Positions 19,253-36,797 are shown, numbered from the stretch's first letter. The stretch is DNA of 64,000 bases from Citrobacter tructae (GCF_004684345.1 NZ_CP038469.1:4030001-4094000); one strand, 5' to 3'. Translations and numbers: made by a program. The notes: generated from the letters alone by a model not told the origin.

Positions 19253-21604
<2,352 letters not shown>

Positions 21605-21620
21605 GGTATTCCGGTCCTTG

Positions 21621-22682
21621 TTACCAATAGAAATATTGCATCAGGAAGATCTGATCGCTCGGGTCACCAGATGCATTTTGCATATAGAACCGGCTGTCGA
21701 AGGCGGTGGCGAAACGACCGCTGCCGTATTCATACCAGATGCCGAACTGCATAAAGGAAGTCGTTTCATCCTCGGCATGGTCCGGTCGATGCCTGGCATA
21801 GCTGTAGGCGGTGGAGAGATAGACGCCCTTCAGCGCTTCGTACATGGCGCTGACCATATAACCGGTCTCCGTACCCAGCACATCCAGCCCGTCGGCACGT
21901 CCGGTATGATGCCAGGCGCGAGCGGCAAAGTTAGGCGAGAGGAGGCCGGTCAGGAACAGCTGTCCGGTACCGTCAGTTATCTCCAGGCCGTTCATCCAGG
22001 TTACGCCTTCGGTCAGGTCGTACTGGATGTAGCCGTTCATCATGGCCGGATAGGTGTACTTATCGTCGTAGCGATCGTATTTCCCGAAGTGCAGCCAGGC
22101 TTTGCTTTCGTCATGGTGTCCGGCGGGGGTTGCGGTTACGCTATAGCGCAGCGGGCCGGTGAGGTTTTGCACCTTAATAGCGGTCATGATGTCGCGCGTG
22201 TTGGGGATGACGTAGCCCAGATCTGGCGTGAAGTCGCCCCACCATTGCAGATCATCGAGCGATGAGTCCTGGCGCAGGCTGAGCATCAACTCTGTTCCAT
22301 CATCGGTACGGTAACCACCGTAAAATCGGTTAATCCCGCCCTCAAACCCACCCCAGCTATGATCGGGAACCCAGGCGTTACCCTGGTGGTCTGCTTGTAC
22401 GGTCCAGCCTTCACCGTAGATCAGACCAAACCACGCACCGTGCTTAATTTCCAGCCCACCTTCTATATAGGTACCATCGCTGTATTTATGTTTATCCTGT
22501 CCTTCTAAATCCATATATCCACCCATTCCCAGTTCGCCATAAAAACGAAAGGAGGGAGAGGATATTGCGGGTGTTTTTGTGTCGTCGTGTTCTGCCGGAC
22601 GAATTTCTTCTGCACCCAGAGAGGAGACACAGAAAAAGGGCAGGGCAATAATTGCCCTGCAACAGAGACTACTGTTTTTCAT
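21621..22682 (-). CDS. ygjJ: Exported beta-barrel-like protein YgjJ
   Basis: The 353-residue product has a signal peptide (hydrophobic run at about residues 7-22 ending in Ser-Leu-Gly-Ala). The mature part is rich in Trp, Tyr, Gly and alternating polar/non-polar residues and ends in Phe-Tyr-Trp, which resembles an outer-membrane beta-barrel C-terminus. It resembles E. coli YgjJ in size and place. A porin-like role for YgjK's substrate is my inference. It lies between ygjI and ygjK, in one likely operon. Confidence 0.85.
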   Translation of the reverse strand: MKNSSLCCRAIIALPFFCVSSLGAEEIRPAEHDDTKTPAISSPSFRFYGELGMGGYMDLEGQDKHKYSDGTYIEGGLEIKHGAWFGLIYGEGWTVQADHQGNAWVPDHSWGGFEGGINRFYGGYRTDDGTELMLSLRQDSSLDDLQWWGDFTPDLGYVIPNTRDIMTAIKVQNLTGPLRYSVTATPAGHHDESKAWLHFGKYDRYDDKYTYPAMMNGYIQYDLTEGVTWMNGLEITDGTGQLFLTGLLSPNFAARAWHHTGRADGLDVLGTETGYMVSAMYEALKGVYLSTAYSYARHRPDHAEDETTSFMQFGIWYEYGSGRFATAFDSRFYMQNASGDPSDQIFLMQYFYW

Positions 22683-22698
22683 GCTTTTATCCTAAGCT

Positions 22699-22730
<32 letters not shown>

Positions 22731-22765
22731 GGCGAATATTTTTTATTGTTATTCTTTTATAGAAA

Positions 22766-24202
<1,437 letters not shown>

Positions 24203-24264
24203 ACATCTCCGATTCCTGATTATTATAGGGTACTGGCGGCACAACATCGGTGCCGCCTGTGTTT

Positions 24265-27893
<3,629 letters not shown>

Positions 27894-28011
27894 TATAGCG
27901 AGTAAGATGATTTACTTTAACTGGATCACGAAAATAACCCAGGCAGGGAAGAATAAGGCATGGCAATGCGCGCCCGGCATCAGGAGAAACCGGGCGTGAA
28001 ACAAGGGGATT

Positions 28012-28995
28012 TTAGCGGGTAGTGCCGCGCAGTTTCAGCTTGCTGGGAACGAAAACCAGCAGGGGCAACGCGCGCCCGTCGCGGGCTTTCTCAAACAGCA
28101 GGTTAACGCCCTGGCTGCCCATCATTTCTGAATGGATACGCACGGTGGACAGCGGAGGGAAGGTGAACCGCGCCGTCGGGATATCATTGACGCTAATCAG
28201 CGAAATATCCTGTGGAATAGTCAGACCACGCTCGTGAATGGCGCGCAGAACGCCAATGGCAATCGAGTCAGAGGCCACAAACAGGGCGGTGGGATAATCG
28301 GCTTTCGCCAGCATTTGTTTGGCCAGCTCATAACCTGATGAACTGGAGAATCCACCGCGATAGATATCGTGTTCCGAGACAACCTGCTGTAGGCGACCGT
28401 ATTCGACAAACGCCGCTTCGCGGATGTCCGCTTTGCCTGGCTGGTCTTCACCGCCGATGAAGCCAATGCGGGTGACACCTTGGGCGATGAAAAAGTCGAT
28501 GCTTTCTTTGCTGATACGGGCCAGATCGATATCGACGGCATCATAGTCGCTACCGGGTTCATGAAAGTCGATAAAGCAGATGTTGTCCGTCAGCGCAGTC
28601 GCTGCGGCACGTTGGGCGGGAGACGGCTTACCGACGATGAGTATGCCGGTAATGTTTTTGTTGTCTGGTAACCCGCTGTGCTCATAGCAGTTGGTGAGTT
28701 CGATCCCCAGCTTTTCACACTGCGTTTCAATCCCGTGACGTATCGCGAGATAGTAAGGATCGTTGATTTCCAAATCCTGCTGGTAGCTGTAGAGCGCCAG
28801 AATATGCTGGAGACCAACCGCACTGGCCTGGCTCTTGCGGGCGCTGCTGGTTTTGTACTCCAGCTTTTCCGCAATCTCCAGAATGCGATGCTTGGTCTCT
28901 TCTTTTACGTTCAGCGTCGGGTCATCGTTTAAAACCCGGGACACTGTCGCCAGGGATACGCGAGCTTCGATTGCGATGTCTTTAAGTGTTGCCAT
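28012..28995 (-). CDS. ebgR: LacI-family repressor EbgR
   Basis: The 327-residue repressor has the N-terminal LacI helix-turn-helix (Met-Ala-Thr-Leu-Lys-Asp-Ile-Ala, then Val-Ser-Leu-Ala-Thr-Val-Ser-Arg-Val-Leu-Asn) and a periplasmic-binding-protein-like effector domain from about residue 60. It represses ebgAC. Same strand as ebgA, 208 bp upstream. Length equals the E. coli protein as I recall. Confidence 0.95.
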   Translation of the reverse strand: MATLKDIAIEARVSLATVSRVLNDDPTLNVKEETKHRILEIAEKLEYKTSSARKSQASAVGLQHILALYSYQQDLEINDPYYLAIRHGIETQCEKLGIELTNCYEHSGLPDNKNITGILIVGKPSPAQRAAATALTDNICFIDFHEPGSDYDAVDIDLARISKESIDFFIAQGVTRIGFIGGEDQPGKADIREAAFVEYGRLQQVVSEHDIYRGGFSSSSGYELAKQMLAKADYPTALFVASDSIAIGVLRAIHERGLTIPQDISLISVNDIPTARFTFPPLSTVRIHSEMMGSQGVNLLFEKARDGRALPLLVFVPSKLKLRGTTR

Positions 28996-29174
28996 GTTTG
29001 CCTTTTCCCTGAGTTACCTCCGCATTGTAAAGGAAGTGCTTATCTATTCACCTGTTTTCAGTAAAAAAAGTACGCTTAATTGACATGCCAGGGGTAAAAC
29101 CCCGCTTTTAGAGTGTGATGAATACAGCATTTTACGGCTTTTGAGAACATTGCCAGGAAAAGTCTTTGCTATCA

Positions 29175-29194
29175 TTTAGTAAAATTTTACCAAA
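29175..29194. promoter_or_regulatory. Second EbgR-like dyad, in front of ygjH
   Basis: TTTAGTAAAATTTTACCAAA shares the TTTAGTAAAA half-site with the ebgA operator. It ends 10 bp before the ygjH ATG and lies in the ebgR/ygjH divergent region, 180 bp upstream of ebgR. It could control ebgR, ygjH or both. Confidence 0.5.
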
Positions 29195-29204
29195 GGAGAG
29201 AAGA

Positions 29205-29537
29205 ATGGACACCATCGCATTTACCGATTTCGCCCGGATGGAAATTCGCGTCGGCAAAATTACCCAGGTAAAGCGTCATGACAATGCCGATAAGCTATAC
29301 ATCGTTCAGGTAGATGTGGGGGAGCGTACACTGCAAACCGTGACCAGCCTGGTGCCTTATTACAGCGAAGACGAGCTGATGGGGAAAACGGTGGTGGTGC
29401 TGTGTAACCTGCAAAAAGCGAAAATGCGCGGCGAAACATCAGAGTGCATGTTGCTGTGCGCCGAAACAGACGATGGCAGCGAAAGCGTGCTGTTGACGCC
29501 AGAACGGATAATGCCCGCGGGTGTGCGGATTGTGTAA
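29205..29537 (+). CDS. ygjH: tRNA-binding OB-fold protein YgjH
   Basis: The 110-residue single-domain protein has an EMAPII/Trbp111-type OB fold that binds tRNA through its elbow (Phe-x-x-x-Glu-Ile-Arg-Val-Gly-Lys-Ile near residues 8-18, and Ser-Glu-Cys-Met-Leu-Leu-Cys-Ala). E. coli YgjH is a dimeric tRNA-binding protein. A strong AAAGGAGAG precedes the ATG. The gene diverges from ebgR and is followed by a REP element. Confidence 0.94.
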   Translation: MDTIAFTDFARMEIRVGKITQVKRHDNADKLYIVQVDVGERTLQTVTSLVPYYSEDELMGKTVVVLCNLQKAKMRGETSECMLLCAETDDGSESVLLTPERIMPAGVRIV

Positions 29538-29550
29538 GCTGAGGGAATCT

Positions 29551-29587
29551 GCCGGATGGTGGCGCTCAGACTGCGCCGCCATCCGGC
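29551..29587. repeat. REP element after ygjH
   Basis: GCCGGATGG and CCATCCGGC flank a GC-rich centre, forming an extragenic palindrome between the convergent ygjH and patA genes. Confidence 0.85.
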
Positions 29588-29592
29588 ACCTG

Positions 29593-30972
<1,380 letters not shown>

Positions 30973-31193
30973 AATATGCTCCCGGAGTTCGCGTATCACA
31001 TGATACTGAATTAAGTATTGCAGGGATTACGCCATCCCGGCGCGCTTAACGAAAATCGGGATAAACACCAGGGGGGATTTCATTTGTGCAACATTTAATA
31101 TTAAAAATTAACATTTGGCGGCGTTTTGCCTATGTCAGGCGCCTGAAAACAGTCCGGATCTACGATCTTTTGCTCTAAAAATAGGCAGAAGCT

Positions 31194-31208
31194 GCACTGT
31201 GACGGTGC
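31194..31208. promoter_or_regulatory. Candidate NtrC binding site
   Basis: GCACT-GTGAC-GGTGC fits GCAC(C/T)-N5-GGTGC exactly. It lies 222 bp upstream of the patA start, where an enhancer for sigma-54 transcription would be expected, since E. coli patA responds to nitrogen limitation. Confidence 0.55.
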
Positions 31209-31325
31209 GCTGAGTGTAGCCAGATTGAATAGTCACAAGATGAAAGTATTTTAAATCAATGGATTAGAATGCGTACAGATTTTGAGGTTTAATCGCAAAT
31301 TGCGATCTAAATCAAATTTAACAAC

Positions 31326-31352
31326 TAAAGATAAAAAAATTATCGCCGAAAT
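31326..31352 (+). promoter_or_regulatory. Candidate sigma-28 (FliA) promoter of aer
   Basis: TAAAGATA, an 11-base spacer and GCCGAAAT match TAAAGTTT-N11-GCCGATAA at most positions. It lies 51 bp upstream of the aer ATG. E. coli aer belongs to the FliA regulon. Confidence 0.7.
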
Positions 31353-31402
31353 AACATGTGTCGAAATAGTTAACAACCAGATAACCTGCAAAGGACGCAA
31401 CC

Positions 31403-32923
31403 ATGTCTTCTGATCCCTACGTTAGCCAGCGACATACCCCGCTGGATGATGATATCACCCTCATGTCGACCACCGATTTACAAAGCTACATCACTCACGC
31501 GAATGATACTTTCGTTCAGGTTAGCGGTTATCAGCTGAGTGAGCTGCTCGGTAAACCGCATAACCTGGTTCGTCACCCGGACATGCCAAAGGCGGCGTTT
31601 GCCGATATGTGGTACACCCTGCAACAGGGCGAACCGTGGAGTGGCATTGTAAAAAATCGCTGTAAAAACGGCGATCACTACTGGGTGAGGGCCAATGCGG
31701 TGCCGATGGTAAGGGAAGGGCAGATGACCGGGTATATGTCTATTCGTACCCGGGCGACGCAGGAGGAGATTGCAGCAGTCGAGCCTTTGTATCAGGCGCT
31801 GAATGAGGGACGTTGCAACAAACGCATCCATAAGGGGTTAGTGGTGCGTAAAGGCTGGCTGGGAAAACTCCCGGCGCTGCCGGTTCGCTGGCGGGTACGC
31901 AGCGTGATGGCTGCGATGTTTGCCGTGCTGGCGGTTGCGTCACATCTGATGGGGGCGCAATGGCCGCAGTTGTTGATCGGTGCCCTGGTGATGCTGACTG
32001 GAACGGCAATTTTCGAATGGCAAATTGTGCGCCCGATAGAAAACGTCGCCCGCCAGGCGCTGAAAGTGGCGACCGGCGAACGCAACAGCGTCTCGCACCT
32101 TAATCGCAGCGATGAGCTGGGTCTGATGCTGCGATCGGTGGGGCAACTGGGATTAATGTGCCGCTGGCTTATTCATGACGTTTCAAGCCAGGTTTCCTGC
32201 GTACGTAACGACAGCGAAACGCTGGCAAAAGGCAGTGATGATTTAAACAAGCATACCCAGCAGACGGTTGAGAACGTGCAGGAAACGGTGACGACGATGA
32301 ACCAGATGGCGGCGTCGGTGAAGCAAAACTCGGCGACGGCTTCTGCTGCTGACAAGCTTTCAATTGCCGCCAGCAGTGCGGCAACGCAGGGCGGCGAGGC
32401 GATGGGGACGGTGATCAAAACCATGGACGATATTGCCAACAGCACCCAGCGTATCGGCACCATCACCACGCTGATTAATGATATTGCTTTCCAGACCAAT
32501 ATTCTGGCATTGAATGCGGCGGTTGAAGCGGCACGAGCGGGCGAACAGGGGAAAGGGTTTGCCGTCGTGGCGGGGGAGGTGCGCCATCTTGCCAGCCGCA
32601 GCGCCAGTGCGGCGAATGATATCCGCAAACTGATTGATGCCAGTGCCGACAAGGTGCAATCCGGCTCCAGCCAGGTTCACGCTGCAGGGCGCACGATGGA
32701 CGACATTGTGGCTCAGGTGCAGAACGTCACCCAGTTGATTGCGCAAATCAGTCATTCGACGCTGGAGCAAGCGGACGGGCTGACCAGTCTAACCCGTGCG
32801 GTGAATGAACTGAGCAACATTACGCAGAAAAATGCTGAACTGGTTGAAGAGAGCGCCCAGATTTCAGCGATGGTGAAACATCGCGCCGGGCGTCTGGAAG
32901 ATGCGGTGACGGTGTTGCATTAA
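31403..32923 (+). CDS. aer: Aerotaxis receptor Aer
   Basis: The 506-residue chemoreceptor has no periplasmic domain. Order: FAD-binding PAS domain (about 10-120, including Asn-Gly-Asp-His-Tyr-Trp-Val-Arg), F1 linker, a membrane anchor of two short hydrophobic segments (about 165-205), HAMP (205-255), and the methyl-accepting signalling domain with the hairpin tip Ala-Phe-Gln-Thr-Asn-Ile-Leu-Ala-Leu-Asn-Ala-Ala-Val-Glu near residue 370. It reports redox state to CheA and lacks the C-terminal CheR-binding pentapeptide. Confidence 0.95.
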   Translation: MSSDPYVSQRHTPLDDDITLMSTTDLQSYITHANDTFVQVSGYQLSELLGKPHNLVRHPDMPKAAFADMWYTLQQGEPWSGIVKNRCKNGDHYWVRANAVPMVREGQMTGYMSIRTRATQEEIAAVEPLYQALNEGRCNKRIHKGLVVRKGWLGKLPALPVRWRVRSVMAAMFAVLAVASHLMGAQWPQLLIGALVMLTGTAIFEWQIVRPIENVARQALKVATGERNSVSHLNRSDELGLMLRSVGQLGLMCRWLIHDVSSQVSCVRNDSETLAKGSDDLNKHTQQTVENVQETVTTMNQMAASVKQNSATASAADKLSIAASSAATQGGEAMGTVIKTMDDIANSTQRIGTITTLINDIAFQTNILALNAAVEAARAGEQGKGFAVVAGEVRHLASRSASAANDIRKLIDASADKVQSGSSQVHAAGRTMDDIVAQVQNVTQLIAQISHSTLEQADGLTSLTRAVNELSNITQKNAELVEESAQISAMVKHRAGRLEDAVTVLH

Positions 32924-32934
32924 GCATCGGTATT

Positions 32935-32958
32935 CAGGCGGAACGACGGTTCCGCCTG
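32935..32958. terminator. Hairpin between aer and yqjI
   Basis: CAGGCGGAAC, a GACG loop and GTTCCGCCTG form a perfect 10-bp stem between the convergent genes. There is no T run on either side, so termination is only probable. Confidence 0.6.
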
Positions 32959-32967
32959 CTGACCAGA

Positions 32968-33642
32968 CTAATCTAGCTGAGCGATATCCAACGCTGCGCG
33001 ATCAATAATACCGATGATTTTTTTGATCTGTGCATCGCTGGTGTCACCGTGATTGACTCGCAGATCCAGCACTGCTTTGAAGTTTTCCAGCGCGCGTTTC
33101 ATCTGCGGATTTTTACGTAATTCAAAGCCCACGCAGCGCGCTTTAACACGTTCATGGATAAGCTCCAGATGCTCGCGGTTTTCCTCGAGCCACTGCTGAC
33201 CCTGTGCCGTGATCGTAATCTGTTTACGCCCGCCTTCCTCTTCGCTGATGACGATCAACTGCTGATCCTGCAAGAAATCCAGCGTCGGATAAATCACCCC
33301 CGGACTTGGCGTGTAGTTACCCTGAGTCAGCGTTTCAATGGCTTTTATCAGCTCATAGCCGTGGCTGGCGTCGCGGGTCAAAATATCCAGAATCACCAGG
33401 CGTAGTTCGCCGTGGCCGAAAAATCGCTGACGACGCCCGCCGCCGCCCCGACCATGTCGATGCCCGCAGCCGTGCTCGTGGTGATGTTCCTTGTTGCAGC
33501 CTTCGTGGCGATGCTCTTCACCTTTGCAGCAACCTGCGTGATGCTCGCTGTTATGGCCTTCGTGGTGATGTCCTTCACCGTTGCAGCAGCCTTCGTGTTG
33601 GCGTTCTGCATTCTTGCAGCAACCGTCATGTTGGTTTTGCAT
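32968..33642 (-). CDS. yqjI: PadR-family nickel-responsive repressor YqjI
   Basis: The 224-residue protein starts with about 70 residues rich in His, Cys and Glu (repeats such as His-Glu-Gly-Cys-Cys and His-His-Glu-His), which fit a metal-binding tail. It is followed by a PadR winged helix (about 78-150) and a helical dimerisation tail. E. coli YqjI represses yqjH and itself, and nickel releases it. The divergent yqjH and the two AT palindromes between the genes support the same circuit here. Confidence 0.92.
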   Translation of the reverse strand: MQNQHDGCCKNAERQHEGCCNGEGHHHEGHNSEHHAGCCKGEEHRHEGCNKEHHHEHGCGHRHGRGGGGRRQRFFGHGELRLVILDILTRDASHGYELIKAIETLTQGNYTPSPGVIYPTLDFLQDQQLIVISEEEGGRKQITITAQGQQWLEENREHLELIHERVKARCVGFELRKNPQMKRALENFKAVLDLRVNHGDTSDAQIKKIIGIIDRAALDIAQLD

Positions 33643-33661
33643 GATTGTCTCCTGACGTTGT

Positions 33662-33675
33662 TTAGATATATCTAA
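33662..33675. promoter_or_regulatory. YqjI operator near yqjI
   Basis: TTAGATATATCTAA is a perfect 14-bp palindrome 20 bp upstream of the yqjI ATG; a half-site (TATATCTAAA) follows directly. The same core recurs at 33845-33859 in front of yqjH. Confidence 0.7.
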
Positions 33676-33819
33676 TTTATATCTAAACTATGATTATTTG
33701 CAAGTCTATGGTTTTTGAAATTTTTAATTTGCTGATTTTAATGTTTATTTTTATCAATTGATCGAAAGGGTGTTCACGGTATGACTGTATCAAAAAAGTG
33801 CTTGCAATCTTTGTTATTA

Positions 33820-33838
33820 GCAATCATTATCATTTAAT
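33820..33838. promoter_or_regulatory. Candidate Fur box upstream of yqjH
   Basis: The AT-rich GCAATCATTATCATTTAAT resembles the Fur consensus GATAATGATAATCATTATC in its right-hand hexamers. E. coli yqjH is Fur-controlled. Judged by eye only. Confidence 0.5.
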
Positions 33839-33844
33839 AATGAA

Positions 33845-33859
33845 TTTAGATATATCGTA
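33845..33859. promoter_or_regulatory. YqjI operator near yqjH
   Basis: TTTAGATATATCGTA matches the yqjI operator core TTTAGATATATCTAA except for two bases. It lies 23 bp upstream of the yqjH ATG. Confidence 0.65.
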
Positions 33860-33881
33860 TTATCCTCACGAAGGCGAAAAA

Positions 33882-34664
33882 ATGACAAAAAATACCTCCC
33901 GCTACCCACAGCGCGTTCGTAATGAACTGCGTTTCCGTGAACTTACCGTCCTGCGCGTTGAACGTATCAGTGCGGGTTTTCAGCGTATCGTGCTGGGTGG
34001 GGAGGCGCTGGACGGCTTCACCTCACGCGGCTTTGATGACCATACCAAGGTTTTCTTTCCTGAGCCGGGCAGTCATTTTGTACCGCCGGTTGTTACCGAT
34101 GAGGGCATCGTCTGGGCTGACGGTGTGCGCCCTCTATCCCGGGACTACACGCCGCTGTACGATGAAGCACGCCATGAACTGGCGCTGGATTTCTACATTC
34201 ACGACGGTGGCGTGGCGAGCACGTGGGCGATGCATGCCCGCGTGGGTGACAAACTGACGATTGGTGGGCCACGCGGTTCGCTGGTGGTGCCAGAAGAGTA
34301 TGCGTATCAGGTTTACGTGTGTGATGAATCAGGAATGCCCGCGCTGCGCCGTCGCTTGGAAGCGCTCAGTCGTTTAGTGGTTCGTCCTCAGGTCACGGCG
34401 CTGGTGAGCGTGCAGGATGCGGCGTATCAGGACTATTTTGCTCATCTCGATGAATTTACTATTCAGTGGTTTGTCGGCCATAACGCGCAGGCGGTGGACG
34501 AACAATTATCACGGCTGGCCGTGCCCGCAGAAGATTATTTCATCTGGATTACCGGCGAAGGGAAAGTGGTGAAAAACCTGAGTGCCCGCTTTGAAACCGA
34601 AGCGTTTGACCCTCAACTGGTGCGCGCGGCAGCCTACTGGCATCAGCGTAAAGAGGCAGATTAA
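33882..34664 (+). CDS. yqjH: NADPH-dependent ferric-chelate reductase YqjH
   Basis: The 260-residue flavoprotein of the siderophore-interacting (ViuB/SIP) family reduces ferric siderophores to release iron. It has an FAD-binding barrel (Arg-Asp-Tyr-Thr-Pro near residue 90) and an NADPH domain. I chose the ATG at 33882 (AAGGCGA upstream), which gives the same N-terminus as E. coli YqjH; the 28-codon upstream extension covers the operators. Its 3' end overlaps the next gene by 4 bp. Confidence 0.93.
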   Translation: MTKNTSRYPQRVRNELRFRELTVLRVERISAGFQRIVLGGEALDGFTSRGFDDHTKVFFPEPGSHFVPPVVTDEGIVWADGVRPLSRDYTPLYDEARHELALDFYIHDGGVASTWAMHARVGDKLTIGGPRGSLVVPEEYAYQVYVCDESGMPALRRRLEALSRLVVRPQVTALVSVQDAAYQDYFAHLDEFTIQWFVGHNAQAVDEQLSRLAVPAEDYFIWITGEGKVVKNLSARFETEAFDPQLVRAAAYWHQRKEAD

Positions 34665-35446
34665 TAATTTGACGGCGGAACACCAAACGCCTGACGAAAT
34701 GCGTAGCTGAATGCCGCGGTGCTCGAATAACCCACGTCGAGCGCCACGGCGGTGACGCTTTTATTTTGCTTCAGCATTAACACCGATTCCAGAATACGCA
34801 TTTTTTGCTTCCAGACGCTGAACGGTAATCCGGTCTCTTTTTTGAAATGGCGTGAAAAGGTCCGGGCGGACATACCGAGATGATTGGCCCAATACTCTAC
34901 CGAATGTTCCAGCGCCGGAGATTCTTGTATTGTCCGGCACACTTTTGTCAATTCAGGATCCTGCGGCCAGGGTAATACAAAGGCGACTTCCGGTAATTGC
35001 AAAATAATATCGACCAGCACGCTCACCAGCTTCCCTTCTTTTGACTGGCTATCGTAATGACCTGAAATTAAGTTGGTGGCGTAATGAATAAACTCTCTGG
35101 CGAAATCACTGATCGCCACCACTTTGCACTCGTTGATGCTCTTCTCCAGAAAGCCCGGTTTTATATCCAGGTTCTCTAAATACACATCATCCAGCGCCCA
35201 CACCGCATGCTTAATATTATTCGGGATCCAGATACCGTAATGCGCGGGGATTATCCAGCACTTGCCGGCGACATCAATGCGCATGCTTCCCTTACGGGCG
35301 AAATGAAACTGAGTAAAAGCGTGTGAGTGTTGCGGAACATGGTTATTAGCTTCAAGGACATAAGAGCGAAAGTAAACGTCCTGTGGTAAGTCCGCCATTG
35401 AATCATCTGGGAAGGAATTCCACTGTTTTTGCCTGATGGTGTCCAT
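34661..35446 (-). CDS. AraC-family transcriptional regulator
   Basis: The 261-residue protein has an N-terminal cupin-type sensing domain (His-Ser-His near residues 41-43 in His-Val-Pro-Gln-His-Ser-His-Ala-Phe) and a C-terminal double helix-turn-helix (about 165-258) with the typical Gly-Tyr-Ser-Ser-Thr-Ala-Ala-Phe-Ser-Tyr-Ala-Phe-Arg sequence. It is not in the E. coli yqjH region. It diverges from a cyclopropane-fatty-acid synthase-like gene over 128 bp, so it probably controls that gene. The effector is unknown. Confidence 0.85.
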   Translation of the reverse strand: MDTIRQKQWNSFPDDSMADLPQDVYFRSYVLEANNHVPQHSHAFTQFHFARKGSMRIDVAGKCWIIPAHYGIWIPNNIKHAVWALDDVYLENLDIKPGFLEKSINECKVVAISDFAREFIHYATNLISGHYDSQSKEGKLVSVLVDIILQLPEVAFVLPWPQDPELTKVCRTIQESPALEHSVEYWANHLGMSARTFSRHFKKETGLPFSVWKQKMRILESVLMLKQNKSVTAVALDVGYSSTAAFSYAFRQAFGVPPSNY

Positions 35447-35574
35447 AAGAAATACCTGGTGCTCCGGTGATGTGGTCTTTGTTCGATAGATCTTGTCCGC
35501 AGATCATAATACATACACTCTGTTTTCCATAATAATCTTGCGTAATAATTATTCGTCCACTTTTGGTAAATACC

Positions 35575-36729
35575 ATGAACTCGCTTTGTTCAGATGCTGT
35601 CATCGTCAATGAAACAAATGATAACTGGACCCGAATGGGGAAAGACCTGCTTCAGCAGGCTGACATCCAGATAAATGGTTCGCGCGCTTGGGATATTCAA
35701 CTTCACCATGCCGGTTTCTTTAAACGGGTACTGCAACAAGGTTCGTTAGGGCTTGGCGAAAGCTATATGGAAGGCTGGTGGGACTGCGAGCGGCTCGATA
35801 TTCTGTTCTGCAAAATCCTTAAAGCAAAACTTGACCAAAAAATGCCGGGCAATCTGAAAGATATTTTACGCATTGCCAGCGCGCGCCTGTTTAATCTGCA
35901 ATCACGCAGCCGTGCCTGGATTGTCGGCAAAGAACACTACGATATTGGTAACGATCTTTTCGCCCTGATGCTCGATCCCCACATGCAATATTCCTGTGGC
36001 TACTGGAAAGACGCGACGACATTAGAAGATGCGCAACATGCCAAATTAAAAATGATTTGCGAGAAGCTGCAATTGAAACCGGGCATGCGCTTGCTGGATA
36101 TCGGTTGCGGTTGGGGTGGGCTGGCTGAATTTGCAGCGCGCAATTATGGCGTGGCGGTTGAAGGGGTCACCATCTCGAAAGAACAGCAAAAAATGGCCCA
36201 GCAGCGCTGTGAAGGGCTGGACGTTAACATTTTGCTGCAGGATTATCGCGACCTGAATAAACACTACGATCGCATTGTCTCTGTGGGGATGTTTGAACAC
36301 GTGGGGCCGAAAAACTACGACACCTATTTCAGCATCGCCGATCGCTGTTTAAAACCCGACGGGCTGTTCCTGCTGCACACCATTGGCAGCAATAAAAAAG
36401 GGATGAGCGTGGATCCGTGGATCAATAAATATATTTTCCCGAATGGATGTTTACCGGCGATTTCCCACATTGCTGAGGCCAGCGAATCACGGTTTGTGAT
36501 GGAGGACTGGCATAACTTCGGCAGCGATTACGATAAAACGCTGATGGCGTGGCACGAGCGCTTTAATCAGGCATGGCCGGAGCTGTCTTCGCGTTACTCT
36601 GCGTCCTTCAGAAGGATGTTTAATTACTATTTATGCGCCTGCGCCGGGGCATTCCGCGCCCGAGATATCGAGCTTTGGCAGGTACTGTTTAGCCGCGGTG
36701 TAGAGGGTGGGATTCGCGTTTATCGTTAA
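35575..36729 (+). CDS. Second cyclopropane-fatty-acyl-phospholipid synthase (Cfa paralogue)
   Basis: The 384-residue protein looks like Cfa along its whole length: the N-terminal Gly-Glu-Ser-Tyr-Met-Glu-Gly-Trp-Trp near residue 65, the SAM motif Leu-Asp-Ile-Gly-Cys-Gly-Trp-Gly-Gly near residue 172, Glu-His-Val-Gly-Pro-Lys-Asn near 242, and the C-terminal Cys-Ala-Gly-Ala-Phe-Arg. E. coli cfa is elsewhere on the chromosome, so this is probably an extra copy. The family transfers methylene from SAM to unsaturated acyl chains. The ATG at 35575 was preferred over one four codons upstream. Confidence 0.85.
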   Translation: MNSLCSDAVIVNETNDNWTRMGKDLLQQADIQINGSRAWDIQLHHAGFFKRVLQQGSLGLGESYMEGWWDCERLDILFCKILKAKLDQKMPGNLKDILRIASARLFNLQSRSRAWIVGKEHYDIGNDLFALMLDPHMQYSCGYWKDATTLEDAQHAKLKMICEKLQLKPGMRLLDIGCGWGGLAEFAARNYGVAVEGVTISKEQQKMAQQRCEGLDVNILLQDYRDLNKHYDRIVSVGMFEHVGPKNYDTYFSIADRCLKPDGLFLLHTIGSNKKGMSVDPWINKYIFPNGCLPAISHIAEASESRFVMEDWHNFGSDYDKTLMAWHERFNQAWPELSSRYSASFRRMFNYYLCACAGAFRARDIELWQVLFSRGVEGGIRVYR

Positions 36730-36731
36730 CG

Positions 36732-36783
36732 TTCTGCCGGATGACGGCCTACAAAAGTGTACAAACTGTAGGCCTGATAAGCG
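36732..36783. repeat. REP element after the Cfa paralogue
   Basis: TGCCGGATGACGGCCTAC ... GTAGGCCTGATAAGCGCT is a REP unit with the usual GTAGGCC dyad, lying between two convergent genes. Confidence 0.8.
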
Positions 36784-36797
36784 CTCCGTGTTAAATC

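Larger units (their letters stand above)
30973..31402. promoter_or_regulatory. patA / aer divergent control region
   Basis: This 430-bp gap separates patA (minus) from aer (plus). It holds a candidate NtrC site (31194-31208), a candidate sigma-28 promoter (31326-31352) and A+T-rich DNA. I could not find a convincing sigma-54 promoter (GG-N10-GC) for patA by eye. No small gene is supported. Confidence 0.6.

Noticed and set aside
24236..24261. Hairpin GGCGGCAC/GTGCCGCC between ygjI and ebgC
   Set aside because: It is followed by T on the plus strand, but both neighbours run on the minus strand, so it does not act as their terminator in the usual way.
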